Below are positions 26,760 to 33,729 of a DNA stretch of 64,000 nt, piece after piece. Origin of the DNA: Sphaerisporangium sp. GTDB lineage: Bacteria > Actinomycetota > Actinomycetes > Streptosporangiales > Streptosporangiaceae. The first letter of the stretch is position 1, and each line of letters opens with the position of its first letter. The stretch spans positions 1 to 64,000 of the forward strand of contig JAOPYI010000113.1 of the NCBI GenBank assembly GCA_025964675.1. Reading direction: 5' to 3'. The position numbers and the translations under genes are program-made. The notes under the pieces are model-generated. The model did not search any database. It was not told the origin of the DNA and saw only the letters and a list, made by a program, of their open reading frames with translations.

Positions 26760-27233
26760 ATGAAACGTGCTGTTTTGGGCGCGATGATGCTGGGAGGCAT
26801 CGGCCTGGGCGTGATGCGATGGCTCAACTCGCGCCAGACCAAGGCCAGGGCCGAACGGGAGGCCAGCCGGTGGCTGATGGTGACCATCAACCGCCGGCCG
26901 GACGAGGTGGTGCCGGACGGGCGGCTGCCCGAGCCGCTGGCACGCCTCGGCGAGACCATCGAGGTACAGGTCCGAGAGGCGCCCGGTGACCGAGGCACCG
27001 AGCTGGGCGCGCGGCCGGTCACGCCGGTGCCCACGGGCGTGGAGGAGGTCATGGCGCGCCTGGCCGGGGAGGACCCCCGTCAGGCGGTGCGCACGGCCCT
27101 GCGGGAGTCCAAGTGCCTCATCGAGACCGGGGAGGTGCTGCGCCCCGACGAGCCGCCGACGACGCGGCCCACTCCCACCGGAAGGCTTGTGGATCTCGCG
27201 TCGCAGCGCGCGGGCGGGGAGGGACGGCTGTGA
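26760..27233 (+). CDS. conserved hypothetical protein with N-terminal membrane anchor
   Basis: A 157-residue protein starting MKRAVLGAMMLGGIGLGVMR, a short hydrophobic anchor, followed by a soluble domain: WLMVTINRRPDEVVPDGRLP, EPLARLGETIEVQVREAPGD, RGTELGARPV. These resemble proteins found in front of zinc alcohol dehydrogenases in actinobacteria, of unknown function. GGGGGAGAGG precedes ATG 26760. Its TGA overlaps the GTG of the dehydrogenase (GTGA), so the two are co-translated and probably work together. Confidence 0.75.
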   Translation: MKRAVLGAMMLGGIGLGVMRWLNSRQTKARAEREASRWLMVTINRRPDEVVPDGRLPEPLARLGETIEVQVREAPGDRGTELGARPVTPVPTGVEEVMARLAGEDPRQAVRTALRESKCLIETGEVLRPDEPPTTRPTPTGRLVDLASQRAGGEGRL

Positions 27234-28405
27234 AGGCACTCACCTGGCAGGGCGTGAACGAGTTGTCGGTGGAACGCGTGCCCGACCCTCGGATCCTCAA
27301 CGCCCAGGACGCGATCGTCAAGGTGCGGATGACCACCACCTGCGGCTCCGACCTGCACCTTCTCGGTGGCTACATCCCGGCCATGCGCGCGGGGGACGTG
27401 ATCGGCCACGAGTTCCTCGGCGAGGTCGTCGAGACCGGGCCGGAGGTCCGCCGGCACAGAGTGGGCGACCGGGTCGTGGTGTGCTCGATCATCGGCTGCG
27501 GCCGGTGCTGGCACTGTGAGCACGACATGTGGTCCCTGTGCGAGAACAGCAACCCCAAGCCGGGCATCACCGACATGATGTGGGGCGGCACCACCGCGGG
27601 GATCTTCGGCTACTCGCACGCGATGGGCGGGTTCAAGGGAAGCCACGCCGAGTACGTGCGTGTCCCCTTCATCGACTACAGCGCGTTCACCGTGCCCGAC
27701 GGGGTCGACGACCTGAACGCCCTGTTCGCCTCCGACGCGGCGCCCACCGGCTGGATGGGCGCCGACCTCGGCGGGGTGCGGCCGGGAGACGTCGTGGCGG
27801 TGTGGGGCTGCGGGGGGGTCGGCCAGATGGCGGCGCGGGCCGCGATCCTCCTCGGCGCCGACCGGGTCATCGCGATCGACCGCTACCCCGAGCGGCTGAC
27901 GATGACCGAGCGCCACATCGGGGCCGAGACGATCGACTACACCCGCACAGACGTCATCGCCGAACTGCGCGAGCGGACCGGCGGCCGGGGTCCCGACGTC
28001 TGCATCGAGGCCGTCGGCCTGGAGGCGGACAGCCCCGGCCCGCAGAAGATCTACGACAAGGCCAAGCAGCGGCTCGGCCTCGAACAGGACCGCCCCATCG
28101 CGGTACGGGAGGCCATTCACGCCTGCCGCACCGGCGGATCGGTGTTCGTCCTCGGCGTCTTCGCCGGGATGGTCGACAAGTTCCCGCTCGGCGCGCTGAT
28201 GAACAAGGGCCTGACGCTGCGGGGCGCCCAGCAGCACGGCCAGCGGTACATCCCGAAGCTGCTCGACCTGATCTCCAAGGGCGAGCTGAGGACGGCCCAC
28301 CTCGCGACGCACACGATGACGCTGGACGAGGGGCCGAGGGGTTACGACATGTTCAAGAACAAGAAGGACGGGTGCGTGCGGGCGGTCTTCCGTCCCTGGG
28401 CGTAG
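27230..28405 (+). CDS. zinc-dependent alcohol dehydrogenase (formaldehyde dehydrogenase-like)
   Basis: A 391-residue medium-chain dehydrogenase. Catalytic zinc ligands are Cys38 (TTCGSDLHLLGG) and His60-Glu61 (VIGHEFLGEVV); the structural zinc loop is CGRCWHCEHDMWSLCENSNP. The coenzyme domain has VWGCGGVGQMAARAAILLGA. The insertion ENSNPKPGITDMMWGGTTAG and the long C-terminal part with FKGSHAEYVRVPFIDYSAF place it with glutathione-independent formaldehyde dehydrogenase-like enzymes. GTG 27230 overlaps the upstream TGA. A strong terminator follows. Position directly before the DosR-like cluster suggests a redox-balancing role; no DosR box was seen before this operon. Confidence 0.9.
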   Translation: MKALTWQGVNELSVERVPDPRILNAQDAIVKVRMTTTCGSDLHLLGGYIPAMRAGDVIGHEFLGEVVETGPEVRRHRVGDRVVVCSIIGCGRCWHCEHDMWSLCENSNPKPGITDMMWGGTTAGIFGYSHAMGGFKGSHAEYVRVPFIDYSAFTVPDGVDDLNALFASDAAPTGWMGADLGGVRPGDVVAVWGCGGVGQMAARAAILLGADRVIAIDRYPERLTMTERHIGAETIDYTRTDVIAELRERTGGRGPDVCIEAVGLEADSPGPQKIYDKAKQRLGLEQDRPIAVREAIHACRTGGSVFVLGVFAGMVDKFPLGALMNKGLTLRGAQQHGQRYIPKLLDLISKGELRTAHLATHTMTLDEGPRGYDMFKNKKDGCVRAVFRPWA

Positions 28406-28439
28406 ATCGGCCGCCTTCGGGTCCGGGTCCCTTCGGAGA

Positions 28440-28473
28440 GGGCCGGCGCCGCCTCGCGCGGCACCGGCCCTTT
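28440..28473 (+). terminator. terminator after the alcohol dehydrogenase
   Basis: GGGCCGGCGCCGC (28440-28452) pairs with GCGGCACCGGCCC (28458-28470) with one mismatch and a CTCGC loop, followed by TTT. It starts 35 bases after the stop codon. Confidence 0.75.
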
Positions 28474-28522
28474 CCGTGCGGCGGCATGATCGCCCAGACA
28501 CGGTGACGCACGGCGTCAGCGG

Positions 28523-28559
28523 AGTCCTAAGGTCCCCGCCGCCCGGGACTTTCGGCGCT
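28523..28559 (+). promoter_or_regulatory. tandem DosR/DevR-like boxes before the CBS-BON gene
   Basis: Reverse strand of 28523-28538 reads CGGGGACCTTAGGACT and forward 28544-28557 reads CGGGACTTTCGGCG. Both fit the DosR core GGGACTTTAGTCCC in its strongly conserved GGGAC half and central T/A steps. They lie 60-96 bases before ATG 28619, the usual distance. Paired boxes are typical of strongly DosR-induced genes in mycobacteria. Confidence 0.6.
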
Positions 28560-28618
28560 GACGGCGTCGCCGCCACGGGCGGGATGCTCGAACCAGGGCG
28601 GAAGTCAGGGAGGCAGCC

Positions 28619-29281
28619 ATGAACATGTATGTCCGGGACGTCATGGGCAGGGTGGCCATCGCGGTCCAGTTGAACACGTCGTTCTCCGACCTCGTCGAGA
28701 CGATGCGCCGCTTCAAGGTCGGCGCGGTGGCGGTCATCGACCACGACCGGCGGCCGGTCGGGGTGGTGTCCGCGCACGACCTGCTCAAGGAGTTCGGCAC
28801 GCCGCGCGGCGCCGTGTTCGAGGGCCGCCGGCAGCGCAGGGAGCACATCAAGGCCGCGGGGAGCACGGCGGCCCAGGTCATGACGACGCCCGCGATCACC
28901 GTGACCGAGAAGACGCCCGTCAGGGAAGCCGCCCGCATCATGCACGACCACCGGATCAGGCAGCTGCCCGTGGTCGACGAAACCACCGGCAAGATCGTCG
29001 GCACGGTCCACCAGCCGGACCTGCTCAAGATCTTCGTACGCCCGCCCTCCGACGTGCGTGCCGACGTCGACGACACCCTGTGGCGCGCCTCCGTCGACCC
29101 GGGGACCCTCACGATCATGGTGGACCACGGCCTGGTGTCGCTCCGTGGCACGGTTCCCCGGCGCTCGCAGATCACGCAGGTGGTCCAGGGAGTGCATGCC
29201 ATCGACGGTGTCATCGAGGTCGACGACCGGATGTGCTACGAGACCGACGACCTCGTCACCGTGCCCCCGCTGTATCTCTGA
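28619..29281 (+). CDS. CBS domain protein with C-terminal BON domain
   Basis: A 220-residue cytosolic protein. Two CBS motifs (MYVRDVMGRVAIAVQLNTSF ... VGVVSAHDLLKEFG, and AAQVMTTPAITVTEKTPVRE ... IRQLPVVDETTGKIVGTV) form a Bateman module that binds adenine nucleotides; residues about 150-215 are a BON domain (TLTIMVDHGLVSLRGTVPRR, IDGVIEVDDRM). AGGGAGG precedes ATG 28619. Homologues such as mycobacterial HRP1 belong to the DosR dormancy regulon; two DosR-like boxes upstream support the same control here. It probably senses energy state. Confidence 0.9.
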   Translation: MNMYVRDVMGRVAIAVQLNTSFSDLVETMRRFKVGAVAVIDHDRRPVGVVSAHDLLKEFGTPRGAVFEGRRQRREHIKAAGSTAAQVMTTPAITVTEKTPVREAARIMHDHRIRQLPVVDETTGKIVGTVHQPDLLKIFVRPPSDVRADVDDTLWRASVDPGTLTIMVDHGLVSLRGTVPRRSQITQVVQGVHAIDGVIEVDDRMCYETDDLVTVPPLYL

Positions 29282-29343
29282 CCGGCCCGTCGCTGTGTGA
29301 TGGTGGAAGCGGGCACGAGAACACACGGAGGGGGAGGTGCGCC

Positions 29344-30213
29344 ATGGCGGGACGTATCGTCGTCGGGGTCGACGGTTCCCCGTCGGCCGCCGCCGCCGTG
29401 GAGTGGGCGGCCGACGAGGCCACGCGCAAGCGGGCGCGTCTCAGGATCGTGCACGTCTGGGAGCCCTGGTCGTACGACTTCCCCTTCAAGGCGGCGCCGC
29501 GCTTCGAGAGCTCGCTCCCGGCGTACTGGACGGGCGCGCTGGCCGCCACCGTCGACTGGGTGCACGACCACGCACCGGGCCTCGAGGTCAGCGCCGCCCT
29601 GGTCACGGGGGCCGTGTCGGAGAGGCTGACGACGGAGTCCGAGGACGCCGACGAGCTCATCCTCGGCAGCAAGGGGCTGGGCGGCTTCGCGGGACTGGTG
29701 CTGGGCTCGGTCGGCCGGTCGGTCGCCGGGCATGCTCCCGGCCCGGTGATCGTGGTACGCCGCTTCACGCCGACCAGGTACGGCGAGATCGTGGTCGGCT
29801 TCGAGGGGTCGGAGCTGTCCGAGGCCGCCCTGGAGTTCGCGCTCCAGCAGGCCCGGCTGCGTGAGGCCCGGGTCCACGTGCTGTACGCCTGGTGGACCCC
29901 GCCGTTCTCCCCGCACGCGACCGCCTACGCCGGCGGTGTGCAGGAGGTGCTCGCCGAGGAGTCGCGCGAGGTCCAGCGGCGCCTGGATCCCTGGCAGGAC
30001 AGGTACCCCGACGTGCGGATGGTGGGCTCGGCCGTGCGGGGGCACCCGATCCGCGCGCTGTCGGACGCCTCGCGGGAGGCCGACCTGGTCGTCGTCGGCT
30101 CCCGGGCGCACGGCTCCTTCGCCTCGGCCTGTCCGGGCTCGGTCAGCCAGGGCGTCCTGCACCACGCCCGCTGCCCCGTCGCCGTCGTACGGCCCCGCCC
30201 GCCGCACGCGTAG
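29344..30213 (+). CDS. universal stress protein, two tandem USP domains
   Basis: A 289-residue protein with two USP domains. Each starts with a beta strand and nucleotide loop (RIVVGVDGSPSAAAAVEWAA; EIVVGFEGSELSEAALEFAL) and has the ATP-binding G-x2-G-x9-G-S/T signature (LGSKGLGGFAGLVLGSVGRS; VVGSRAHGSFASACPGSVSQ). The layout and length match the DosR-controlled USPs of mycobacteria (Rv2623 type), which bind ATP and slow growth in hypoxia. CGGAGGGGGAGG precedes ATG 29344. It lies 62 bases after the CBS-BON gene, probably in the same transcript. Confidence 0.92.
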   Translation: MAGRIVVGVDGSPSAAAAVEWAADEATRKRARLRIVHVWEPWSYDFPFKAAPRFESSLPAYWTGALAATVDWVHDHAPGLEVSAALVTGAVSERLTTESEDADELILGSKGLGGFAGLVLGSVGRSVAGHAPGPVIVVRRFTPTRYGEIVVGFEGSELSEAALEFALQQARLREARVHVLYAWWTPPFSPHATAYAGGVQEVLAEESREVQRRLDPWQDRYPDVRMVGSAVRGHPIRALSDASREADLVVVGSRAHGSFASACPGSVSQGVLHHARCPVAVVRPRPPHA

Positions 30214-30336
30214 CCTTTGGCCGCGCGGGCATCGGCGGGTGGTGGGGCGGTCAAGTGCTGCCCGCTCTTTGAGCAAATGTCCTGTTCGCGGCTTACATCC
30301 AGATTCGGGCCGGGCATCCGGTGGGAGACTCCCTGT

Positions 30337-32067
30337 ATGGCGGACGTCCAACCGCGCTCCCTCATGCCGCACATGCGGCTCGACGAGTTGCTGTCGGAGC
30401 TGCAGGTCCGGCTTGAAACCGTGCTGGCGACGCGTGACAGGGTGCACGCCCTGCTCGACGCGGTCGTCTCGGTGGGGAGCGACCTGGACCTGGAGACGGT
30501 GCTGCGCCGGATCGTGGAGACCGCCACCACCCTCGTGGACGCGACGTACGGCGCCGTCGGGCTGATCGGCGAGGGGAACACCCTGGTGCAGTTCGTCCCC
30601 GTGGGACTGTCCGAGGAGGAGATCGCCAGGATCGAGCACTGGCCCCACGGGCTCGGGCTCCTCGGCCTGCTGATCAAGGACCCGCGCCCGCTTCGGCTCC
30701 ACCACATCGCCGAGCACACCGAGTCGTACGGTTTCCCGCCCGGCCATCCGCCGATGGGGTCGTTCCTCGGCGTGCCGATCCGCGTGCGCGAGGAGGTCTT
30801 CGGCAACCTCTACCTGACCGAGAAGCGCGGGGGCGGCGACTTCGAGGAGGAGGACGAGGACATCGTGATCGCCCTCGCCACGGCGGCCGGGGTCGCGATC
30901 GAGAACGCCCGGATGTACGAGGAGACCCGGCGGCGCGAGGTGTGGCTCCAGGCGTCCTCGGAGGTCACCACCAGCCTGCTGTCGGGGGCCGGCTCGCATG
31001 ACGTGCTGACGCTCATGGCGCGGCGGGCGCGCGAGATGGCCGACGCCGACGTCGCGGTGGTGCTGCTTCCCTCGGCCGGCGGTGAGAAGCTGCGCGTCAT
31101 GATCGCCGACGGGGTGGCGGCCGAGGACATCACGGCGGTGGAGGTCGTGGTCGCCGACTCGCTGTCCGGACGCGCGTTCACGGGAGGGGAACCCGTCGTG
31201 GTCACCGACCTCGCCGAGACCGAGATCCCCGCCGTGATCTCGGACGGCCTGCGGATCGGCCCGGCCGTGGCGGTGCCGCTCGGAGCGGCCGGGGCCGTGC
31301 GGGGCGTGCTGTCGCTGGGCAAGCGCTCGGGCCGCATTCCCTTCAGCCAGTCCCACGTGCGCATGCTGCACTCGTTCGCCGGGCAGGCGTCCATCGCCCT
31401 GGAACTGGCGGAGGCGCGCGAGGACGCCGAGCGGCTCGGCCTGCTCGAGGACCGCGACAGGATCGCCAAGGACCTGCACGACGTGGTGATCCAGCGCCTG
31501 TTCGCGATCGCCATGACGCTGATGAGCGCCGTCCGCCTCGTCGACCGGCCGGAGGCCTCCTCGCGTCTTCAGCACGCGATCGACGAGCTGGACGGCACGA
31601 TCCGGCAGATCCGTTCGACCATCTTCGCCCTTCAGACGCCTCCGGACGCGACGCCCGGCCTGCGCGGGCAGATCGTCGAGCTGGTGGAGGCGGCGCGCGG
31701 GCACCTCGGCTTCATGCCGGGCCTGCGGATGGAAGGGCCCCTCGACAACAGGGTGCCGCCGGAACCCGCCGAGCACCTGCTGGCCGTCCTGCGGGAGACG
31801 CTGTCCAACGTCGTGCGGCACGCCCGCGCCCGCAGGGCCGATGTCGGAGTGGAGGTCGTGGGCGGCTGGCTGACGCTGGTGGTCGAGGACGACGGGATCG
31901 GCCCTCCCACCGGCGGGCGCAACAGCGGACTCCGCAACCTCCGGGACCGGGCCATGGGGCTCGGGGGCTCCTTCGCCGTCGAGTGCGCCGGGGAACACGG
32001 CACCCGGGTGAGCTGGCGCGTGCCGCTGGACCAGCCCGGCGCGGTCAGTCCCGGCGATCGGCCTTGA
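30337..32067 (+). CDS. GAF-domain sensor histidine kinase, DosS/DevS-like
   Basis: A 576-residue soluble kinase. Two GAF domains (about 55-205 and 215-365) precede a HisKA_3 dimerisation helix with phospho-acceptor His381 (IAKDLHDVVIQRLFAIAMTL) and a HATPase_c domain (ETLSNVVRHARARRADVGVE; VVEDDGIGPPTGG; LRNLRDRAMGLGG). The first GAF contains GFPPGHPPMGSFLGVPIRVR then EEVFGNLYLTEK, almost the same as mycobacterial DosS/DosT; His137 of GHPPM sits where those proteins carry the haem ligand, so it may sense oxygen, NO or CO. It converges with and overlaps the response regulator gene by 23 bases instead of sharing an operon. Confidence 0.92.
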   Translation: MADVQPRSLMPHMRLDELLSELQVRLETVLATRDRVHALLDAVVSVGSDLDLETVLRRIVETATTLVDATYGAVGLIGEGNTLVQFVPVGLSEEEIARIEHWPHGLGLLGLLIKDPRPLRLHHIAEHTESYGFPPGHPPMGSFLGVPIRVREEVFGNLYLTEKRGGGDFEEEDEDIVIALATAAGVAIENARMYEETRRREVWLQASSEVTTSLLSGAGSHDVLTLMARRAREMADADVAVVLLPSAGGEKLRVMIADGVAAEDITAVEVVVADSLSGRAFTGGEPVVVTDLAETEIPAVISDGLRIGPAVAVPLGAAGAVRGVLSLGKRSGRIPFSQSHVRMLHSFAGQASIALELAEAREDAERLGLLEDRDRIAKDLHDVVIQRLFAIAMTLMSAVRLVDRPEASSRLQHAIDELDGTIRQIRSTIFALQTPPDATPGLRGQIVELVEAARGHLGFMPGLRMEGPLDNRVPPEPAEHLLAVLRETLSNVVRHARARRADVGVEVVGGWLTLVVEDDGIGPPTGGRNSGLRNLRDRAMGLGGSFAVECAGEHGTRVSWRVPLDQPGAVSPGDRP

Positions 32068-32686
32068 GGTGCGCGGCGAGCGCCGCCGCCTGCGTACGCC
32101 GTTGCATGTCCAGCTTGGCGAGAAGGTTGGACACGTAGTTCTTGACGGTCTTCTCGGCGAGGAAGAGGCGCTCGCCGATCTGCCGGTTCGTCATGCCCTC
32201 GCCGATCAGCTCCAGGATGTGCCGCTCCTGGCCGGTGAGCGCGGAGAGCGGGTCCTTCCTGGTGGCCTGGTCGCGCAGGCGCCGCAGCATCGAGGCGGTG
32301 GTCTGGGGGTCGAGCAGCGACTGGCCCCTGGCCACCGTGCGCACGGCTCCGACCAGGTCCGAGCCGTGGATCTGCTTGAGCACGTAACCCGCCGCCCCGG
32401 CCATGACCGCGTCGAACAGGGCGTCGTCGTCGGCGAACGAGGTGAGCATGAGGCAGGAGAGCCCCGGAGTCCGCGAACGGACCTCGCGGCAGACCTCCAC
32501 GCCGTTCCCGTCGGGCAGCCGCACGTCCAGCACGGCGACGTCGGGCCTGAGGGCGGGGATCCGCGCCACGGCCTGCTCGGCGGTTCCCGCCTCGCCGACG
32601 ACCTCTATGTCGTCCTCGGACTCGAGGAGGGCGGCCACGCCGCGCCGCACCACCTCGTGGTCGTCCAGGAGGAACACACGAATCAT
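32045..32686 (-). CDS. devR: LuxR-family response regulator, DosR/DevR-like
   Basis: A 213-residue NarL/FixJ-type regulator. The receiver domain opens MIRVFLLDDHEVVRRGVAAL and has Asp54 in AVLDVRLPDGNG as phosphorylation site, the switch Thr in LTSF and Lys in YVLKQI. The C-terminal helix-turn-helix is LTGQERHILELIGEGMTNRQ then IGERLFLAEKTVKNYVSNLL and AKLDMQRRTQAAALA, which matches mycobacterial DosR nearly residue for residue in the recognition helix. A perfect GGGAC-N4-GTCCC box lies 36 bases upstream of the ATG, suggesting autoregulation. The cognate kinase is the convergent GAF kinase. Confidence 0.92.
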   Translation of the reverse strand: MIRVFLLDDHEVVRRGVAALLESEDDIEVVGEAGTAEQAVARIPALRPDVAVLDVRLPDGNGVEVCREVRSRTPGLSCLMLTSFADDDALFDAVMAGAAGYVLKQIHGSDLVGAVRTVARGQSLLDPQTTASMLRRLRDQATRKDPLSALTGQERHILELIGEGMTNRQIGERLFLAEKTVKNYVSNLLAKLDMQRRTQAAALAAHLKADRRD

Positions 32687-32721
32687 AGTCGGACGCTAGC
32701 CCCCCACCCGCCTCACGGGAA

Positions 32722-32735
32722 GGGACGAAGGTCCC
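32722..32735 (-). promoter_or_regulatory. DosR/DevR-like box before the response regulator
   Basis: GGGACGAAGGTCCC is a 14-base dyad with the DosR half-sites GGGAC and GTCCC at the correct 4-base spacing. It ends 36 bases upstream of ATG 32686, so the regulator probably controls its own gene. Confidence 0.6.
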
Positions 32736-32798
32736 TGGTCGCGCGTGTCGTCACCTCCCCGGGCCCGCTTCCCGGGCGAGCCCGGTTCCAAGCGTGAC

Positions 32799-33221
32799 CT
32801 ACCTCTGCGTCTCCACCGGCACACGCTGGGTGTCCGGCTTCTCCTCCGCGAGCGGGATGTCCACTTCCAGGATCCCGTCGTGGTAGACGGCCTTGACGCC
32901 CTGCTCGTCGGCGTTCGGCGGCAGCGCGACCGAACGGCTGAACTCGCCGTACCTGAACTCGGTGCGGTGCGGCTCCGACCGCTCCTCCTTGCGCTCGCCC
33001 CGGATGGTCAGCACCCCGTTGGAGACGATGACCTCGACGTCCTTCTCGGGGTCGATGCCAGGCAGCTCGGCGCGGACGACGTAGTGGCCGTCCCTGACGG
33101 TGTCCTCGAAACGGACCATCTGCCCGCCGGTGTACGGCCGCCCTCCGGTGAAGGGCGCTTCCAGCCAGTCCAGCAGATCGGGTACCAAGCCTCTCGACTC
33201 CCGGCGTGTTGGCATAGCCAT
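32799..33221 (-). CDS. Hsp20/alpha-crystallin small heat shock protein
   Basis: A 140-residue small chaperone. The alpha-crystallin domain runs from about 45 to 130: DGHYVVRAELPGIDPEKDVE, VIVSNGVLTIRGERKEERSE, FRYGEFSRSVALPPNADEQG and YHDGILEVDIPLAEEK. ATG 33221 (MAMPTRRESRG) follows AGGGAGG by six bases; the frame is open upstream. It resembles the mycobacterial alpha-crystallin HspX in its short N-terminus and FEDTVRDGHYVVRAELPG segment. Two DosR-like boxes lie 68-103 bases upstream, so it should be induced with the rest of the dormancy cluster. Confidence 0.93.
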   Translation of the reverse strand: MAMPTRRESRGLVPDLLDWLEAPFTGGRPYTGGQMVRFEDTVRDGHYVVRAELPGIDPEKDVEVIVSNGVLTIRGERKEERSEPHRTEFRYGEFSRSVALPPNADEQGVKAVYHDGILEVDIPLAEEKPDTQRVPVETQR

Positions 33222-33288
33222 GTGAACCTCCCTGGAGCTCGTCGGGTCCTTCACCTCCATCTGATGCCTGCGCGGGTGCCCGGGTGCA

Positions 33289-33324
33289 GGGGTCGTAGGT
33301 CCCGAATGCCGGGGACATTCGCCC
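33289..33324 (-). promoter_or_regulatory. tandem DosR/DevR-like boxes before hsp20
   Basis: On the minus strand 33306-33289 reads TTCGGGACCTACGACCCC, a close match to TTSGGGACTWWAGTCCCSAA. A second half-conserved box, GGGACATTCGCCC, occupies 33312-33324 on the plus strand. Both are upstream of ATG 33221. Confidence 0.65.
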
Positions 33325-33393
33325 TCGCACCGGGCCCGCTCCGGAAGATCCAGACCCGGCGGCGCCGCGGTGAGGCCGCCCGCCTGGGGCTCG

Positions 33394-33660
33394 TCAGCCG
33401 CGCCTGACGTGCCCGGCGAGCTGGGCGACGTCCTCGGCGGCGTCCCCGGTCAGCTTGTCGGCCAGATCGGCCAGCGCCCGCCCGGCGGCCAGCTCGTCGC
33501 CGATCTCCGGCACGGGCCGGTCGACAGGGTTGCGCCTGGCGTATCCGACGCTCTCGTGCCTCCTGCCGTCACGGGTGAGCAGGACGGCCCGCGCGACGGT
33601 GCGGTCGTCGTTGTCGTCCTCGGTGATGTAGATCTCCACTGTCCACTGTTTGGCCTGCAT
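33394..33660 (-). CDS. DUF1876 domain protein (Rv1738-like)
   Basis: An 88-residue protein of the DUF1876 family, whose member Rv1738 is among the most strongly DosR-induced genes and resembles ribosome hibernation factors in fold. Visible pattern: QWTVEIYITEDDNDDRTVAR, AVLLTRDGRRHESVGYARRN, PVPEIGDELAAGRALADLAD. AGGAGGTG precedes ATG 33660. No DosR box was recognised directly upstream, but its position next to hsp20 in the cluster supports co-regulation. Possible role: translation shutdown in dormancy. Confidence 0.88.
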   Translation of the reverse strand: MQAKQWTVEIYITEDDNDDRTVARAVLLTRDGRRHESVGYARRNPVDRPVPEIGDELAAGRALADLADKLTGDAAEDVAQLAGHVRRG

Positions 33661-33729
33661 GACGCACCTCCTGCGTTTCCCTCCCTCAACCATCTCTCAC
33701 CGGGTGCGCGCGCTTCGCCCCGGGAGCTG

